Shown here: in pieces, positions 17,133 through 24,899 of the stretch
Numbering within the stretch: the first letter of the stretch is position 1
Layout: every line of letters begins with the position of its first letter
NCBI RefSeq assembly: GCF_900090105.1
Contig: NZ_FMDM01000022.1
Location: forward strand, 1-64,000
Origin: Micromonospora humi
Lineage (GTDB): Bacteria; Actinomycetota; Actinomycetes; Mycobacteriales; Micromonosporaceae
DNA: 64,000 bases
Direction: 5' to 3'
The notes under the pieces: generated by a model
What the model was told of the DNA's origin: nothing
Databases searched by the model: none
What the model saw: the letters and a program-made list of their open reading frames with translations, nothing else
Translations under genes and position numbers: made by a program

Positions 17133-17890
17133 ACCTGACCCTGCGCATCTGGCGCCAGACCGGCCCCGAGGACAAGGGTCGGATGGTGACCTACCCGGTG
17201 CCGGACGTGTCCCCGGACATGTCCTTCCTGGAGATGCTCGACGTGCTCAACGAGCGGCTGATCCTCGACGGCGAGGAGCCGGTCGCCTTCGACCACGACT
17301 GCCGCGAGGGCATCTGCGGCGCGTGCAGCCTCATGATCAACGGTGAGGCGCACGGTCCGCAGCGCGGCACCACCGCCTGCCAGCTGCACATGCGGCAGTT
17401 CTCCGACGGCGAGACGATCGACATCGAGCCCTGGCGGGCCCGCGCCTTCCCGGTCGTCAAGGACCTGGTGGTGAACCGGAACGCCTTCGACAAGATCATC
17501 GCCGCCGGCGGCTACGTCACCGCGCCGACCGGCAGCGCCCCGGAGGCGCACTCCACCCCGGTGGCCAAGGAGGACGCGGACGCCGCCTTCTCCGCGGCCG
17601 CCTGCATCGGGTGCGGCGCCTGCGTGGCGGCGTGCCCGAACGGCTCCGGCATGCTGTTCACCGCCGCCAAGGTCACCCAGCTCTCGCTGCTCCCCCAGGG
17701 TCAGCCCGAGCGCTACACCCGGGTGATCGGCATGGTGGACGCGCACGACGAGGCCGGCTTCGGCGGCTGCACCAACATCGGCGAGTGCTCGTCGGCCTGC
17801 CCGAAGGGCATCCCGCTGAACACCATCGGCCGGCTCAACCGGGACTACCTCAAGGCGACGACGAAGCGCGCCGGCACCCCCGGCTCCTGA
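17129..17890 (+). CDS. sdhB: Succinate dehydrogenase iron-sulfur subunit
   Basis: This 253-residue protein has plant-ferredoxin-type [2Fe-2S] ligands Cys58, 63, 66 and 84 (DCREGICGAC, TACQL). The bacterial-ferredoxin part has Cys159-x2-Cys162-x2-Cys165-x3-Cys169 and Cys214, 220 and 224, supplying the further clusters. It relays electrons from SdhA FAD to the quinone site in SdhC. The GTG start overlaps the sdhA stop by 4 bases. It is the last gene of the operon, and a strong hairpin follows. Confidence 0.97.
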   Translation: MNLTLRIWRQTGPEDKGRMVTYPVPDVSPDMSFLEMLDVLNERLILDGEEPVAFDHDCREGICGACSLMINGEAHGPQRGTTACQLHMRQFSDGETIDIEPWRARAFPVVKDLVVNRNAFDKIIAAGGYVTAPTGSAPEAHSTPVAKEDADAAFSAAACIGCGACVAACPNGSGMLFTAAKVTQLSLLPQGQPERYTRVIGMVDAHDEAGFGGCTNIGECSSACPKGIPLNTIGRLNRDYLKATTKRAGTPGS

Positions 17891-17910
17891 CCCGTCGCCG
17901 TCGGAACCAC

Positions 17911-17949
17911 CCGACCGCCGCGCCCCGCCGCCAGGGGCGCGGCGGTCGG
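17911..17949 (+). terminator. Terminator hairpin after sdhB
   Basis: A perfect 16-base-pair GC-rich stem (17911-17926 with 17934-17949) closes a 7-base loop, 21 bases after the sdhB stop. It is the expected end of the sdhCAB transcript. Confidence 0.85.
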
Positions 17950-17987
17950 CCCATTTCCGGGTACGCAGCCCTCCCGGCTCCCGGGAA

Positions 17988-18031
17988 TCTTGGTACGGAT
18001 TGGCCCCTGGATGGGTCGTTTCGTACCAAGA
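17988..18031. repeat. Inverted repeat (TCTTGGTACG arms)
   Basis: Perfect 10-base arms, 17988-17997 and 18022-18031, enclose a 24-base loop. It is too long-looped for an ordinary terminator and lies beyond the sdhB hairpin, so a dispersed palindrome or protein site is more likely. Confidence 0.6.
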
Positions 18032-18428
18032 TCTCCGCTCTTTCCACGATGCGGAAGATCGATCTCGTAATCGAGGTCGGGGGAGCCATCCTCGACCGCT
18101 ACGAACTTGATGGCGAGAACGGATCAGGCCCTCGGACCGGTTGCGCCGCCGACGCAACACGGCGCGGACGGTTCCACCGCACCGGCGGCAGCGGCGGCAC
18201 GGCGGCGGCAGCGCGACGCGGCAGGCACAGCGCGACGGGACACCGCCTGCGCATCACGAAGCGACTCGCCAGCCCGCCTGGCGCACGAGTGGGCCGGCGG
18301 GCTGAATCACCTGCGTCATCAAGTTCCTAGGCACTCTCGGGGTGCCCGCGAGCCGGCCACACCAGCATGCCGGGGGGCCGAGCGGAACGGCTGCGCGGCG
18401 GCGGCGCCAAGCGGCGGCGGGAACCGCC

Positions 18429-18453
18429 GGTTCAAGTCACTCCCCGGGGGTAG
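18429..18453 (+). promoter_or_regulatory. Possible SigB/SigF-type stress promoter
   Basis: GGTTC (18429-18433) is followed after 14 bases by GGGTAG (18448-18453), near the actinobacterial stress-sigma form GTTT-N14-16-GGGTAT. It lies 38 bases before the alcohol dehydrogenase ATG. The match is imperfect and the assignment is inference. Confidence 0.35.
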
Positions 18454-18490
18454 CAGTCCCATGGACGGCACCGAGGAGGGACATTCAGGC

Positions 18491-19675
18491 ATGAAGGCAC
18501 TGACCTGGCAAGGCAAGCGTGACGTCCGGGTCGAGGACGTCCCGGATCCCCGGATCGAGGAGCCGACCGACGCGATCGTCCGGATCACCTCGACCGCCAT
18601 CTGTGGTTCCGACCTGCACCTGTACGAGGTGCTCGGGCCGTACCTGAAGCCCGGCGACGTGCTCGGGCACGAGCCGATGGGCATCGTCGAGGAGGTCGGG
18701 TCGGGGGTGACCCGGCTCAAGAAGGGCGACCGCGTGGTCGTCCCGTTCAACATCTCCTGCGGGCACTGCTGGATGTGCGAGCGGCAGCTCTACGCGCAGT
18801 GCGAGACCACGCAGGTCACCGCCGAGGGCAAGGGCGCGTCGTTGTTCGGCTACACCTCGCTCTACGGCTCGGTCCCGGGCGGCCAGGCCGAGTACCTGCG
18901 CGTCCCGCAGGCCCAGTTCGGGCCGATCAAGATCCCGCAGACCGGGGCGGACGAGCGCTGGCTCTACCTCTCCGACATCCTGCCCACCGCCTGGCAGGCC
19001 GTGAAGTACGCGGACACCCCGCCCGGCGGCACGCTCGCCGTGTTCGGGCTCGGCCCGGTCGGGCAGTTCTCCGCCCGGATCGGCCGGCACCTCGGCGCCG
19101 GCCGGGTGATCGGCCTGGACCTGGTGCCGGAGCGGCTGGAGATGGCCCGCCGGCACGGCATCGAGGTGCTCGACGTGAGCCAGCTCGACGACGTGCCCGG
19201 CGCGCTCATCGACCTGGTGGACGGGCGCGGCCCGGACGCCGTGATCGACGCGGTCGGCATGGAGGCGCACGGCGCGCCGGTCGGCAAGATCGCCCAGGCC
19301 GCCGCGGGTCTGCTCCCGGACAAGTTGGCCCAGCCGATGATCGACGCGGCCGGCGTGGACCGGCTGGTGGTGCTGCACGCCGCGCTCAAGGCGGTCCGGC
19401 GCGGCGGCACCGTGTCGATCTCCGGGGTGTACGGCGGCGAGCAGGACCCGATGCCGCTGATGGAGATGTTCGACCGGGGCATCCAGCTGCGGATGGGGCA
19501 GTGCCACGTGCGGCGGTGGGTCGACGACATCATCCCGCTGCTGGAGGGCGACGACGACCCGCTGGGCGTCGAGGACCTGCGGACCCACCGGCTGCCGCTG
19601 GCCCAGGCGCCGCAGGCGTACGAGATGTTCCAGAAGAAGGAGGACGGCTGCGTCAAGGTCGTGCTCGCACCGTGA
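18491..19675 (+). CDS. Zinc-dependent alcohol dehydrogenase (formaldehyde-dehydrogenase-like)
   Basis: This 394-residue MDR enzyme has catalytic zinc ligands Cys38, His60 and Glu61 (CGSDLH, GHEPMG) and structural zinc ligands Cys90, 93, 96 and 104. Its Rossmann motif is GLGPVGQ. The family resembles glutathione-independent formaldehyde dehydrogenases and related alcohol dehydrogenases. It oxidises an alcohol or aldehyde with NAD; the substrate is not determined. It is coupled by GTGA to a short-chain dehydrogenase gene, so the two may act on the same metabolite. Confidence 0.93.
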   Translation: MKALTWQGKRDVRVEDVPDPRIEEPTDAIVRITSTAICGSDLHLYEVLGPYLKPGDVLGHEPMGIVEEVGSGVTRLKKGDRVVVPFNISCGHCWMCERQLYAQCETTQVTAEGKGASLFGYTSLYGSVPGGQAEYLRVPQAQFGPIKIPQTGADERWLYLSDILPTAWQAVKYADTPPGGTLAVFGLGPVGQFSARIGRHLGAGRVIGLDLVPERLEMARRHGIEVLDVSQLDDVPGALIDLVDGRGPDAVIDAVGMEAHGAPVGKIAQAAAGLLPDKLAQPMIDAAGVDRLVVLHAALKAVRRGGTVSISGVYGGEQDPMPLMEMFDRGIQLRMGQCHVRRWVDDIIPLLEGDDDPLGVEDLRTHRLPLAQAPQAYEMFQKKEDGCVKVVLAP

Positions 19676-20649
19676 CCCGGACGGTGGTCGTCACCGGCGC
19701 GACCAGCGGGATCGGCCGGGCGGCGGCCCGGGAGTTCGCGGGCCGCGGGGACCGGCTGGTCCTCGCGGCCCGCTCCCCCGAGACGCTGGCCCAGGTGCGC
19801 CGGGAGTGCGCCGACGCGGGCGCGGCGGACGTCCGCACCGTGCCCACCGACGTCACCGCGCCGGACGCCCTGGACGCGCTGGCGGCCGTCGCGGTCGCCG
19901 AGTTCGGCGGGCTCGACGTCTGGGTGCACACCGCGGCGGTGATGGCGTACGGACGCTTCGAGGAGATCCCGGCGGAGGTCTTCGACCAGGTGGTCCGCAC
20001 CGACCTGCTGGCCGCCGCCGGAGTCGCCCGGGTGGCGCTGCGGCACTTCCGGGCGGCCGGTGGCGGCACGCTGATCCTCACCGGATCGGTGCTGGGCCAC
20101 GTCACCGCGCCCTACATGAGCGGATACGTGACCAGCAAGTGGGGGCTGCACGGCCTGGCGCGGGCGTTGCAGCAGGAGTCGCGGGACCTGCGCGGGGTGC
20201 ACGTCTGCCTGGTCACGCCCGGCAGCGTGGACACCCCGGTCTACCAGCAGGCGGCGAACTACCTCGGGCGGATCGGCCGGCCGCCGCTGCCGATCACCAC
20301 CCCGGAGCGGGTGGCACGGGCCATCGCGCACTGCGCCGACAAGCCCCGCCGGGAGATCTCGGTGGGCCGCGTCAACCTGGTCATGCGGTTCGGGTTCAGC
20401 GCGTTGCCGGCGGTCTACGACGTGCTCGTGGGACCGCTGATGCGGGCCGGCGGGTTGACGAATCGGCCCACGCCGCCGAACCCGGGGGTCGTGTTCGCGC
20501 CGAACCCGGCCGGCGAGGCGGTGCGGGGCGGGTGGCTGCCCGACCTGGTCGGGCTGGCCCGGTCGATCGGCGACTCGGCGGGCTCGACCCTGCGACGCGG
20601 GCTACGACGATCGCCCCCGGCGGCCCGACCCGGGTCGGCCGGGGAGTGA
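19672..20649 (+). CDS. Short-chain dehydrogenase/reductase
   Basis: This 325-residue classical SDR has cofactor motif TGATSGIG at 8-15, Ser in LTGSVLG and Tyr-x3-Lys in GYVTSKWG. The last 80 or so residues extend beyond the normal 250-residue core and are rich in Arg and Pro. Its GTG overlaps the stop of the alcohol dehydrogenase. The substrate is unknown; family members closest in form are membrane-associated SDRs of actinomycetes. A hairpin follows its stop. Confidence 0.9.
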   Translation: MTRTVVVTGATSGIGRAAAREFAGRGDRLVLAARSPETLAQVRRECADAGAADVRTVPTDVTAPDALDALAAVAVAEFGGLDVWVHTAAVMAYGRFEEIPAEVFDQVVRTDLLAAAGVARVALRHFRAAGGGTLILTGSVLGHVTAPYMSGYVTSKWGLHGLARALQQESRDLRGVHVCLVTPGSVDTPVYQQAANYLGRIGRPPLPITTPERVARAIAHCADKPRREISVGRVNLVMRFGFSALPAVYDVLVGPLMRAGGLTNRPTPPNPGVVFAPNPAGEAVRGGWLPDLVGLARSIGDSAGSTLRRGLRRSPPAARPGSAGE

Positions 20650-20653
20650 CCTT

Positions 20654-20705
20654 CCCGCCCACGCGACTCCCGACGAGCGGCGACGGCGGGATTCGCGTGG
20701 GCGGG
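20654..20705 (+). terminator. Hairpin after the SDR gene
   Basis: Perfect 13-base arms (20654-20666 and 20693-20705, CCCGCCCACGCGA) enclose a 26-base loop that can pair further through CTCCCG/CGGGAT-like bases. It starts 5 bases after the SDR stop and probably ends that transcript. Confidence 0.65.
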
Positions 20706-20760
20706 CGATCGGATGCGTGACTACCGTGTAGAGCGCGGGACACGGCGGAGGGCGGAAGCG

Positions 20761-21906
20761 ATGCGGGAACCGGTGGAGCGGGACGTCGAACGGGCGGGCG
20801 GCGGGCGGGGGTGGCGGATCGCCGGGCTGGCCGCCGTGGCCGGGCTGGCGTGGGCGGCGCGGGACGTGCCGGCGCAGCTCGGCGGGCGGCTCACCGGCGC
20901 GCGGGCGGAACGGGCCGCCCGGTCGCCACGGTTCCGTGACGGCACGTTCCACAACCCGACCGGCAGGAACGCGACGATGGTCGCCGACCCGGGCCGCAAC
21001 CTGGTCCGGGAGCTGATCTTCGGCAAGCAGAAGCGGCGACCGGGCAGCGCGGTGCCGCTGCTGTGCCCGGCCGACGCCGCGCCGGCCGACCCGGCCCGCG
21101 AGCTGAACGTGATCTGGTACGGCCACGCCTCCACGCTGGTGGAGATCGAGGGGCACCGGGTGCTGCTCGACCCGGTGTGGAGCGACAGGTGCTCGCCGTC
21201 GGCGCTGGTCGGCCCGCGCCGCATCCACGAGCCGCCGGTCCGCCTGGACGAACTGCCCCGGCTGGACGCCGTCCTCATCTCACACGACCACTACGACCAC
21301 CTGGACATGGCGACGATCCAGGGGCTCCGCACGCACCAGTCCGCCCCGTTCGTGGTGCCGCTCGGCGTCGGCGCCCACCTCGAACGGTGGGGGGTCCCGG
21401 CGGACCGCATCGTGGAGCTGGACTGGTCGGAGAGCCACCGGGTCGGCGGGTTGACCCTCACCGCCACCGCCGCGCAGCACTTCTCCGGGCGCGGGCTGCG
21501 CCGCGACGGCACGCTCTGGAGTTCCTGGGTGGTGGCCGGCGCGACGCGCAAGGTCTTCTACACCGGCGACTCCGGCTACTTCGACGGCTACGCCGGCATC
21601 GGCGCCGAGCACGGCCCGTTCGACGTCACGCTCATGCAGATCGGCGCGTACGACCGGGCCTGGCCGAACATCCACATGTTCCCGGAGGAGGCGGTCGCCG
21701 CCCACCTCGACGTCCGCGGTGAGCTGCTGGTGCCGGTGCACTGGGGCACCTTCAACCTGGCCCTGCACGACTGGTCCGAGCCGGTGGACCGGCTCTGGAC
21801 CGAGGCCAAGGCCCGCGACGTCCGGCTGGCCGTGCCCCGGCCCGGGGAGCGGGTGGTGGTCGACGAGCCGCCGGCGGTGGACGGCTGGTGGCAGGCGATC
21901 GCCTGA
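20761..21906 (+). CDS. MBL-fold metallo-hydrolase, NAPE-PLD-like
   Basis: This 381-residue protein has the metallo-beta-lactamase motif His175-Asp-His177-Tyr-Asp179-His180 (SHDHYDHLD), a later GDSGY and a C-terminal HWGTF. It resembles the RomA/NAPE-hydrolysing phospholipase D-like group. A hydrophobic stretch near residues 19-34 could anchor it to the membrane. The ATG at 20761 is chosen because GGAGG lies upstream; an in-frame ATG at 20713 is an alternative. A role in phospholipid turnover is inferred from family only. Confidence 0.88.
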   Translation: MREPVERDVERAGGGRGWRIAGLAAVAGLAWAARDVPAQLGGRLTGARAERAARSPRFRDGTFHNPTGRNATMVADPGRNLVRELIFGKQKRRPGSAVPLLCPADAAPADPARELNVIWYGHASTLVEIEGHRVLLDPVWSDRCSPSALVGPRRIHEPPVRLDELPRLDAVLISHDHYDHLDMATIQGLRTHQSAPFVVPLGVGAHLERWGVPADRIVELDWSESHRVGGLTLTATAAQHFSGRGLRRDGTLWSSWVVAGATRKVFYTGDSGYFDGYAGIGAEHGPFDVTLMQIGAYDRAWPNIHMFPEEAVAAHLDVRGELLVPVHWGTFNLALHDWSEPVDRLWTEAKARDVRLAVPRPGERVVVDEPPAVDGWWQAIA

Positions 21907-21940
21907 ACCGCACCGAAAAAACCGGACAAGGCATCCTTCT

Positions 21941-21977
21941 ACGCATATTTGCGTACTCTGTTCGCTGACGAGTCAGC
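21941..21977 (+). promoter_or_regulatory. Twin palindromes before the first polysaccharide operon
   Basis: ACGCA-TATT-TGCGT (21941-21954) and GCTGAC-GA-GTCAGC (21964-21977) are two perfect inverted repeats 9 bases apart. The second ends 14 bases before the ATG of the sugar transferase gene. The AT-rich first palindrome stands out from the surrounding GC-rich DNA. They probably overlap the promoter or form an operator; the regulator is unknown. Confidence 0.5.
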
Positions 21978-21991
21978 GGCCGGAGGACAAC

Positions 21992-22693
21992 ATGCAGGTT
22001 CGCCTCTCCCCAGGCGTGGAGCATCTCTCGACACCCCGCTCACGAACGGACGGCAACGCGGCCGTCAAACGCGGCGTCGACGTCGTCGTCGCACTGACGG
22101 CCCTGCTGGTGACGGCGCCGGTCCTGGCCGCGGTCGCGGTCGCGGTGCTGATCGGCCTGGGTCGTCCGGTGCTCTTCCGACAGCGGCGGATCGGCCGGTA
22201 CGGCCAGGAGTTCACCATCCTGAAGTTCCGCTCCATGACGGGCGACGGCGACGCCTTCTCGCCCGGTGACGACCAGGCGCGGCTGACCCCGCTGGGGCGG
22301 TGGTTGCGGGCCACCAGCCTGGACGAGCTGCCCAGCCTCTGGAACATCTTGCGGGGCGACATGAGCCTGGTGGGACCGCGCCCGTTCCCGACCAGCTACC
22401 GCAACCGCTACACCCCCGAGCAGTTTCGCCGGCACGACGTCCGTCCGGGCCTCACCGGACTCGCGCAGGTCAACGGCCGCAACGAACTCGACTGGGCGGA
22501 GCGGTTCGCCCACGACCTCCGCTACGTGGACACCTGGAGCCTCCGCCTCGATGCCCGCATCCTGGTGCGGACCGCGGTGGCCGTTCTACGCCGCCAAGGC
22601 ATCAGCGCGCCGGGCGCCGCCACCGCGCACGAGTTCCGCGGCACCGCCCCGGAGCGGCCCGAGCCGGCGACCGCAGGGCGCGGGATCCGGTGA
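21992..22693 (+). CDS. Polyprenol-phosphate sugar-1-phosphate transferase (EpsL-like), copy 1
   Basis: This 233-residue monotopic phosphoglycosyltransferase of the bacterial sugar transferase family has one N-terminal hydrophobic segment (about 31-52), KFRSM, DELPSLWN and GDMSLVGPRP. It would load a sugar-1-phosphate from a UDP-sugar onto undecaprenyl phosphate at the inner membrane and so start a polysaccharide. It lacks the extra N-terminal helices of WcaJ and matches the short EpsL/PglC size. GGAGG precedes the ATG. It is coupled by GTGA to an acetyltransferase gene, as in epsL-epsM. Confidence 0.93.
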   Translation: MQVRLSPGVEHLSTPRSRTDGNAAVKRGVDVVVALTALLVTAPVLAAVAVAVLIGLGRPVLFRQRRIGRYGQEFTILKFRSMTGDGDAFSPGDDQARLTPLGRWLRATSLDELPSLWNILRGDMSLVGPRPFPTSYRNRYTPEQFRRHDVRPGLTGLAQVNGRNELDWAERFAHDLRYVDTWSLRLDARILVRTAVAVLRRQGISAPGAATAHEFRGTAPERPEPATAGRGIR

Positions 22694-23334
22694 GGCTCAA
22701 CCTCGTCATCGTCGGCTGCGGTGGCCACGGCCGGGAGATCGCCCAGGTCGTCGCGGCGGTCAACGACGCCTCCACCCGGCCCCCCTGGCGGCTGGTCGGC
22801 TTCGTCGACGACAACCCGTCGGAGCGGAACCGCAAGCGCGCGGAGTCGACCGGCGTCGGATACCTCGGGACGGTCGCGGCGCTCGGGCACCTGCCGCCCG
22901 AGACCCACGTCGTCCTCGGCCTCGGCGACCCACGGGTACGGCGGATCGTCGGCGCGCGAGTCGAGACGTACGGCAAGCCGGTGGCGAGCCTGGTCCACCC
23001 GGACGCGACGGTCGGTCCGGACCTGGTGTCGGCCGAGGGCCTCGTGGTGTTCGCCGGCGGCCGGATCACCACCAACGTCACCGCCGGCCGGCACCTGCAC
23101 GTCAACCAGAACGCCACCCTCGCGCACGACTGCGTGGTCGGCGACTACGTCTCTCTGCACCCACTCGCGGCCGTGTCGGGCGACTGCCGCCTCGACACCG
23201 CCGCGCTGATCGGCGCGGGTGCCGTGGTGCTGCCGGGCCGCCGGGTGGGGGCCGGCGCGACGGTCGGTGCCGGCGCCTGTGTGGTGCGCGACGTGCCGCC
23301 TGACCTCGTAGTCAAGGGCGTACCCGCCCGCTGA
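22690..23334 (+). CDS. Sugar O/N-acetyltransferase, NeuD/PglD/EpsM-like
   Basis: This 214-residue protein has an N-terminal Rossmann-like PglD_N domain (LVIVGCGGHGREIAQVV) and, from about residue 100, a left-handed beta-helix of hexapeptide repeats. His146 (LAHDC) sits where the catalytic His of PglD is expected. Known relatives acetylate the 4-amino group of UDP-4-amino-4,6-dideoxy-GlcNAc. Coupling to an EpsL-like transferase supports that role here. It ends 7 bases before the end of the convergent dgt gene. Confidence 0.88.
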   Translation: MRLNLVIVGCGGHGREIAQVVAAVNDASTRPPWRLVGFVDDNPSERNRKRAESTGVGYLGTVAALGHLPPETHVVLGLGDPRVRRIVGARVETYGKPVASLVHPDATVGPDLVSAEGLVVFAGGRITTNVTAGRHLHVNQNATLAHDCVVGDYVSLHPLAAVSGDCRLDTAALIGAGAVVLPGRRVGAGATVGAGACVVRDVPPDLVVKGVPAR

Positions 23335-23341
23335 GCGGACC

Positions 23342-24853
23342 TCAGAGCACGAAGGCGTCCGTCCACAGGGCGCCGGACCGGCCGGAAAGGGCGTCCAGCA
23401 TCGCCACCGCCTGGCCGTCGGTGAGCTGCGCGACGAAGTCGACGATCGCCCGTCCACGGGCCCGGCCGATCCGGTCCGGGGTACGCGGGTGCAGCTCCGC
23501 CTCGGCCAGCTCGACCAGGTCGTGCAGCCGCCGGGGCAGCCGGGACTCCTCCTCCGGGTCCAGCAGCCACTCCCAGAGCGCCTCGACCAGCGTGTCCAGC
23601 AGCCGGGCCTGGCCGCGCTGGTGCAGGGCCAGGTCGGGGCGGGCCAGCACGAACCGGTGGTGGACGAACTTGAGCACCTGCACCTCGTGCCACTGCGCCT
23701 TGCCGAGCAGCACGTACCCGGAGCGCACGTCCGGCTCCGGGGTCACTGTGATGGCGTCCACGAAGCGGGTGGACCAGCGGGCGGAGAACCGGGCGACGTA
23801 CTGCTCCGCCTCGATCGAGCCGTCGAAGGGCAGCGCCAGCAACCCCTCCACCAATTCCTCGCGGACGTGCTCGACCGCCGCGGCGAACGCCTCGTCGTCG
23901 GCGATCCAGCCGTCCTTGCGGTGCAGTTGGCGGCGCAGCCGCTCGATCGCCGCACCGGGGCGCCGACCCGCCGTGTCCAGCGCCGAGGCGGTGATCGACC
24001 GCAGGTGGCCGCTCTCGCGCTGCCAGGCCATCAGCTCGGCCGCCACCGCGCCCTGCTGGAGCACCCCGACGCGATAGAAGTCCTCCACGTCGTGGATGGC
24101 GTACGCGATGTCGTCGGCGGTGTCCATCACGGACGCCTCCGGCGTCTGCTGCCAGTCCGGGATGCGCCCGGCGAACGGCTCCCGGGCCTGCCGCAGGTCG
24201 TCCACCTCGGTCCGGTAGGCGCCGAACTTCACCGACCCGCTCTCCGGGTCGTCCGGCGGCGCCGCCGCGCCCCGCGGCGCCGGGTCGAGATGCCGCGGGT
24301 GCGGGTCGGGGTGGTCCAGCCGGGTCCACGGGTACTTCAGCATGGCCGCCCGGACCGCGGCGGTCAGGTCGAGGCCGGTGGTCGCCGCGCCGCGGATCTC
24401 GGTGCTGGTGACGATCCGGTACGACTGCGCGTTGCCCTCGAAGCCGTCCGGCAGCCCGAGCCGCTGCCGGGCCAGCCGGTCGAGAACCCGCTCCCCCAGG
24501 TGCCCGAAGGGCGGATGCCCGAGGTCGTGGGCGAGCGCGGCGGCCTCCACCACGTCCGGGTCGCAGCCGCCCAGCTTCTCCAGCAGGTCCCGGTGGGCCG
24601 GGTCGGCGGTCAGCCGCTCGGCGATCGCGCGGGCCACCTGGGCCACCTTCAGGCTGTGGGTGAGCCGGTTGTGCACCAGCAGCCCCGAGCCACCCGGGCT
24701 GATCACCTGGGTGACGCCGTTCAGCCGGGCGAAGAACGGCGACGAGACGATCCGGTCCCGGTCGGCCCGGAACGGGCCGGCGGCCAGGTCGCCGAGCGCC
24801 CGGGCGCTGCCCCCGAAGAGCCGCCGCGCCCGCGGATCCGCTGGTACCTCCAT
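23342..24853 (-). CDS. dgt: Deoxyguanosinetriphosphate triphosphohydrolase (HD domain)
   Basis: This 503-residue HD-domain phosphohydrolase has His66 (RLTHSLKV), His109-Asp110 (LAHDLGHPPFGH) and a later Asp in MDTADDIAYAIHD. It converts dGTP to deoxyguanosine and triphosphate in the cytoplasm. The start is the ATG at 24853; a GTG three codons upstream is possible and neither has a clear ribosome site. It is a housekeeping gene lying inside the polysaccharide region. Confidence 0.93.
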   Translation of the reverse strand: MEVPADPRARRLFGGSARALGDLAAGPFRADRDRIVSSPFFARLNGVTQVISPGGSGLLVHNRLTHSLKVAQVARAIAERLTADPAHRDLLEKLGGCDPDVVEAAALAHDLGHPPFGHLGERVLDRLARQRLGLPDGFEGNAQSYRIVTSTEIRGAATTGLDLTAAVRAAMLKYPWTRLDHPDPHPRHLDPAPRGAAAPPDDPESGSVKFGAYRTEVDDLRQAREPFAGRIPDWQQTPEASVMDTADDIAYAIHDVEDFYRVGVLQQGAVAAELMAWQRESGHLRSITASALDTAGRRPGAAIERLRRQLHRKDGWIADDEAFAAAVEHVREELVEGLLALPFDGSIEAEQYVARFSARWSTRFVDAITVTPEPDVRSGYVLLGKAQWHEVQVLKFVHHRFVLARPDLALHQRGQARLLDTLVEALWEWLLDPEEESRLPRRLHDLVELAEAELHPRTPDRIGRARGRAIVDFVAQLTDGQAVAMLDALSGRSGALWTDAFVL

Positions 24854-24899
24854 GATCGCCACGCTAGCGCAGGCCGCGGCCGTCGGAGCAGGGGTGCTC

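Larger units (their letters stand above)
17950..18490. other. Gene-free stretch with nested inverted repeats
   Basis: No credible gene is seen in about 540 bases; open frames here have no start context and poor composition. It contains the dyad TCTTGGTACG/CGTACCAAGA at 17988-17997 and 18022-18031. Smaller hairpins follow between 18030 and 18085, including GATCTCG/CGAGGTC. A palindrome GAACCG-C-CGGTTC lies at 18421-18433. Base composition around 17985-18110 is less GC-rich than the flanks, which suggests a structured RNA, a REP-type element or a regulatory region for the alcohol dehydrogenase. Confidence 0.6.

Noticed and set aside
18107..18490. In-frame upstream extension of the alcohol dehydrogenase
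   Set aside because: The extra residues are Ala/Arg-rich and unrelated to the family, and the conserved MDR start is at 18491.
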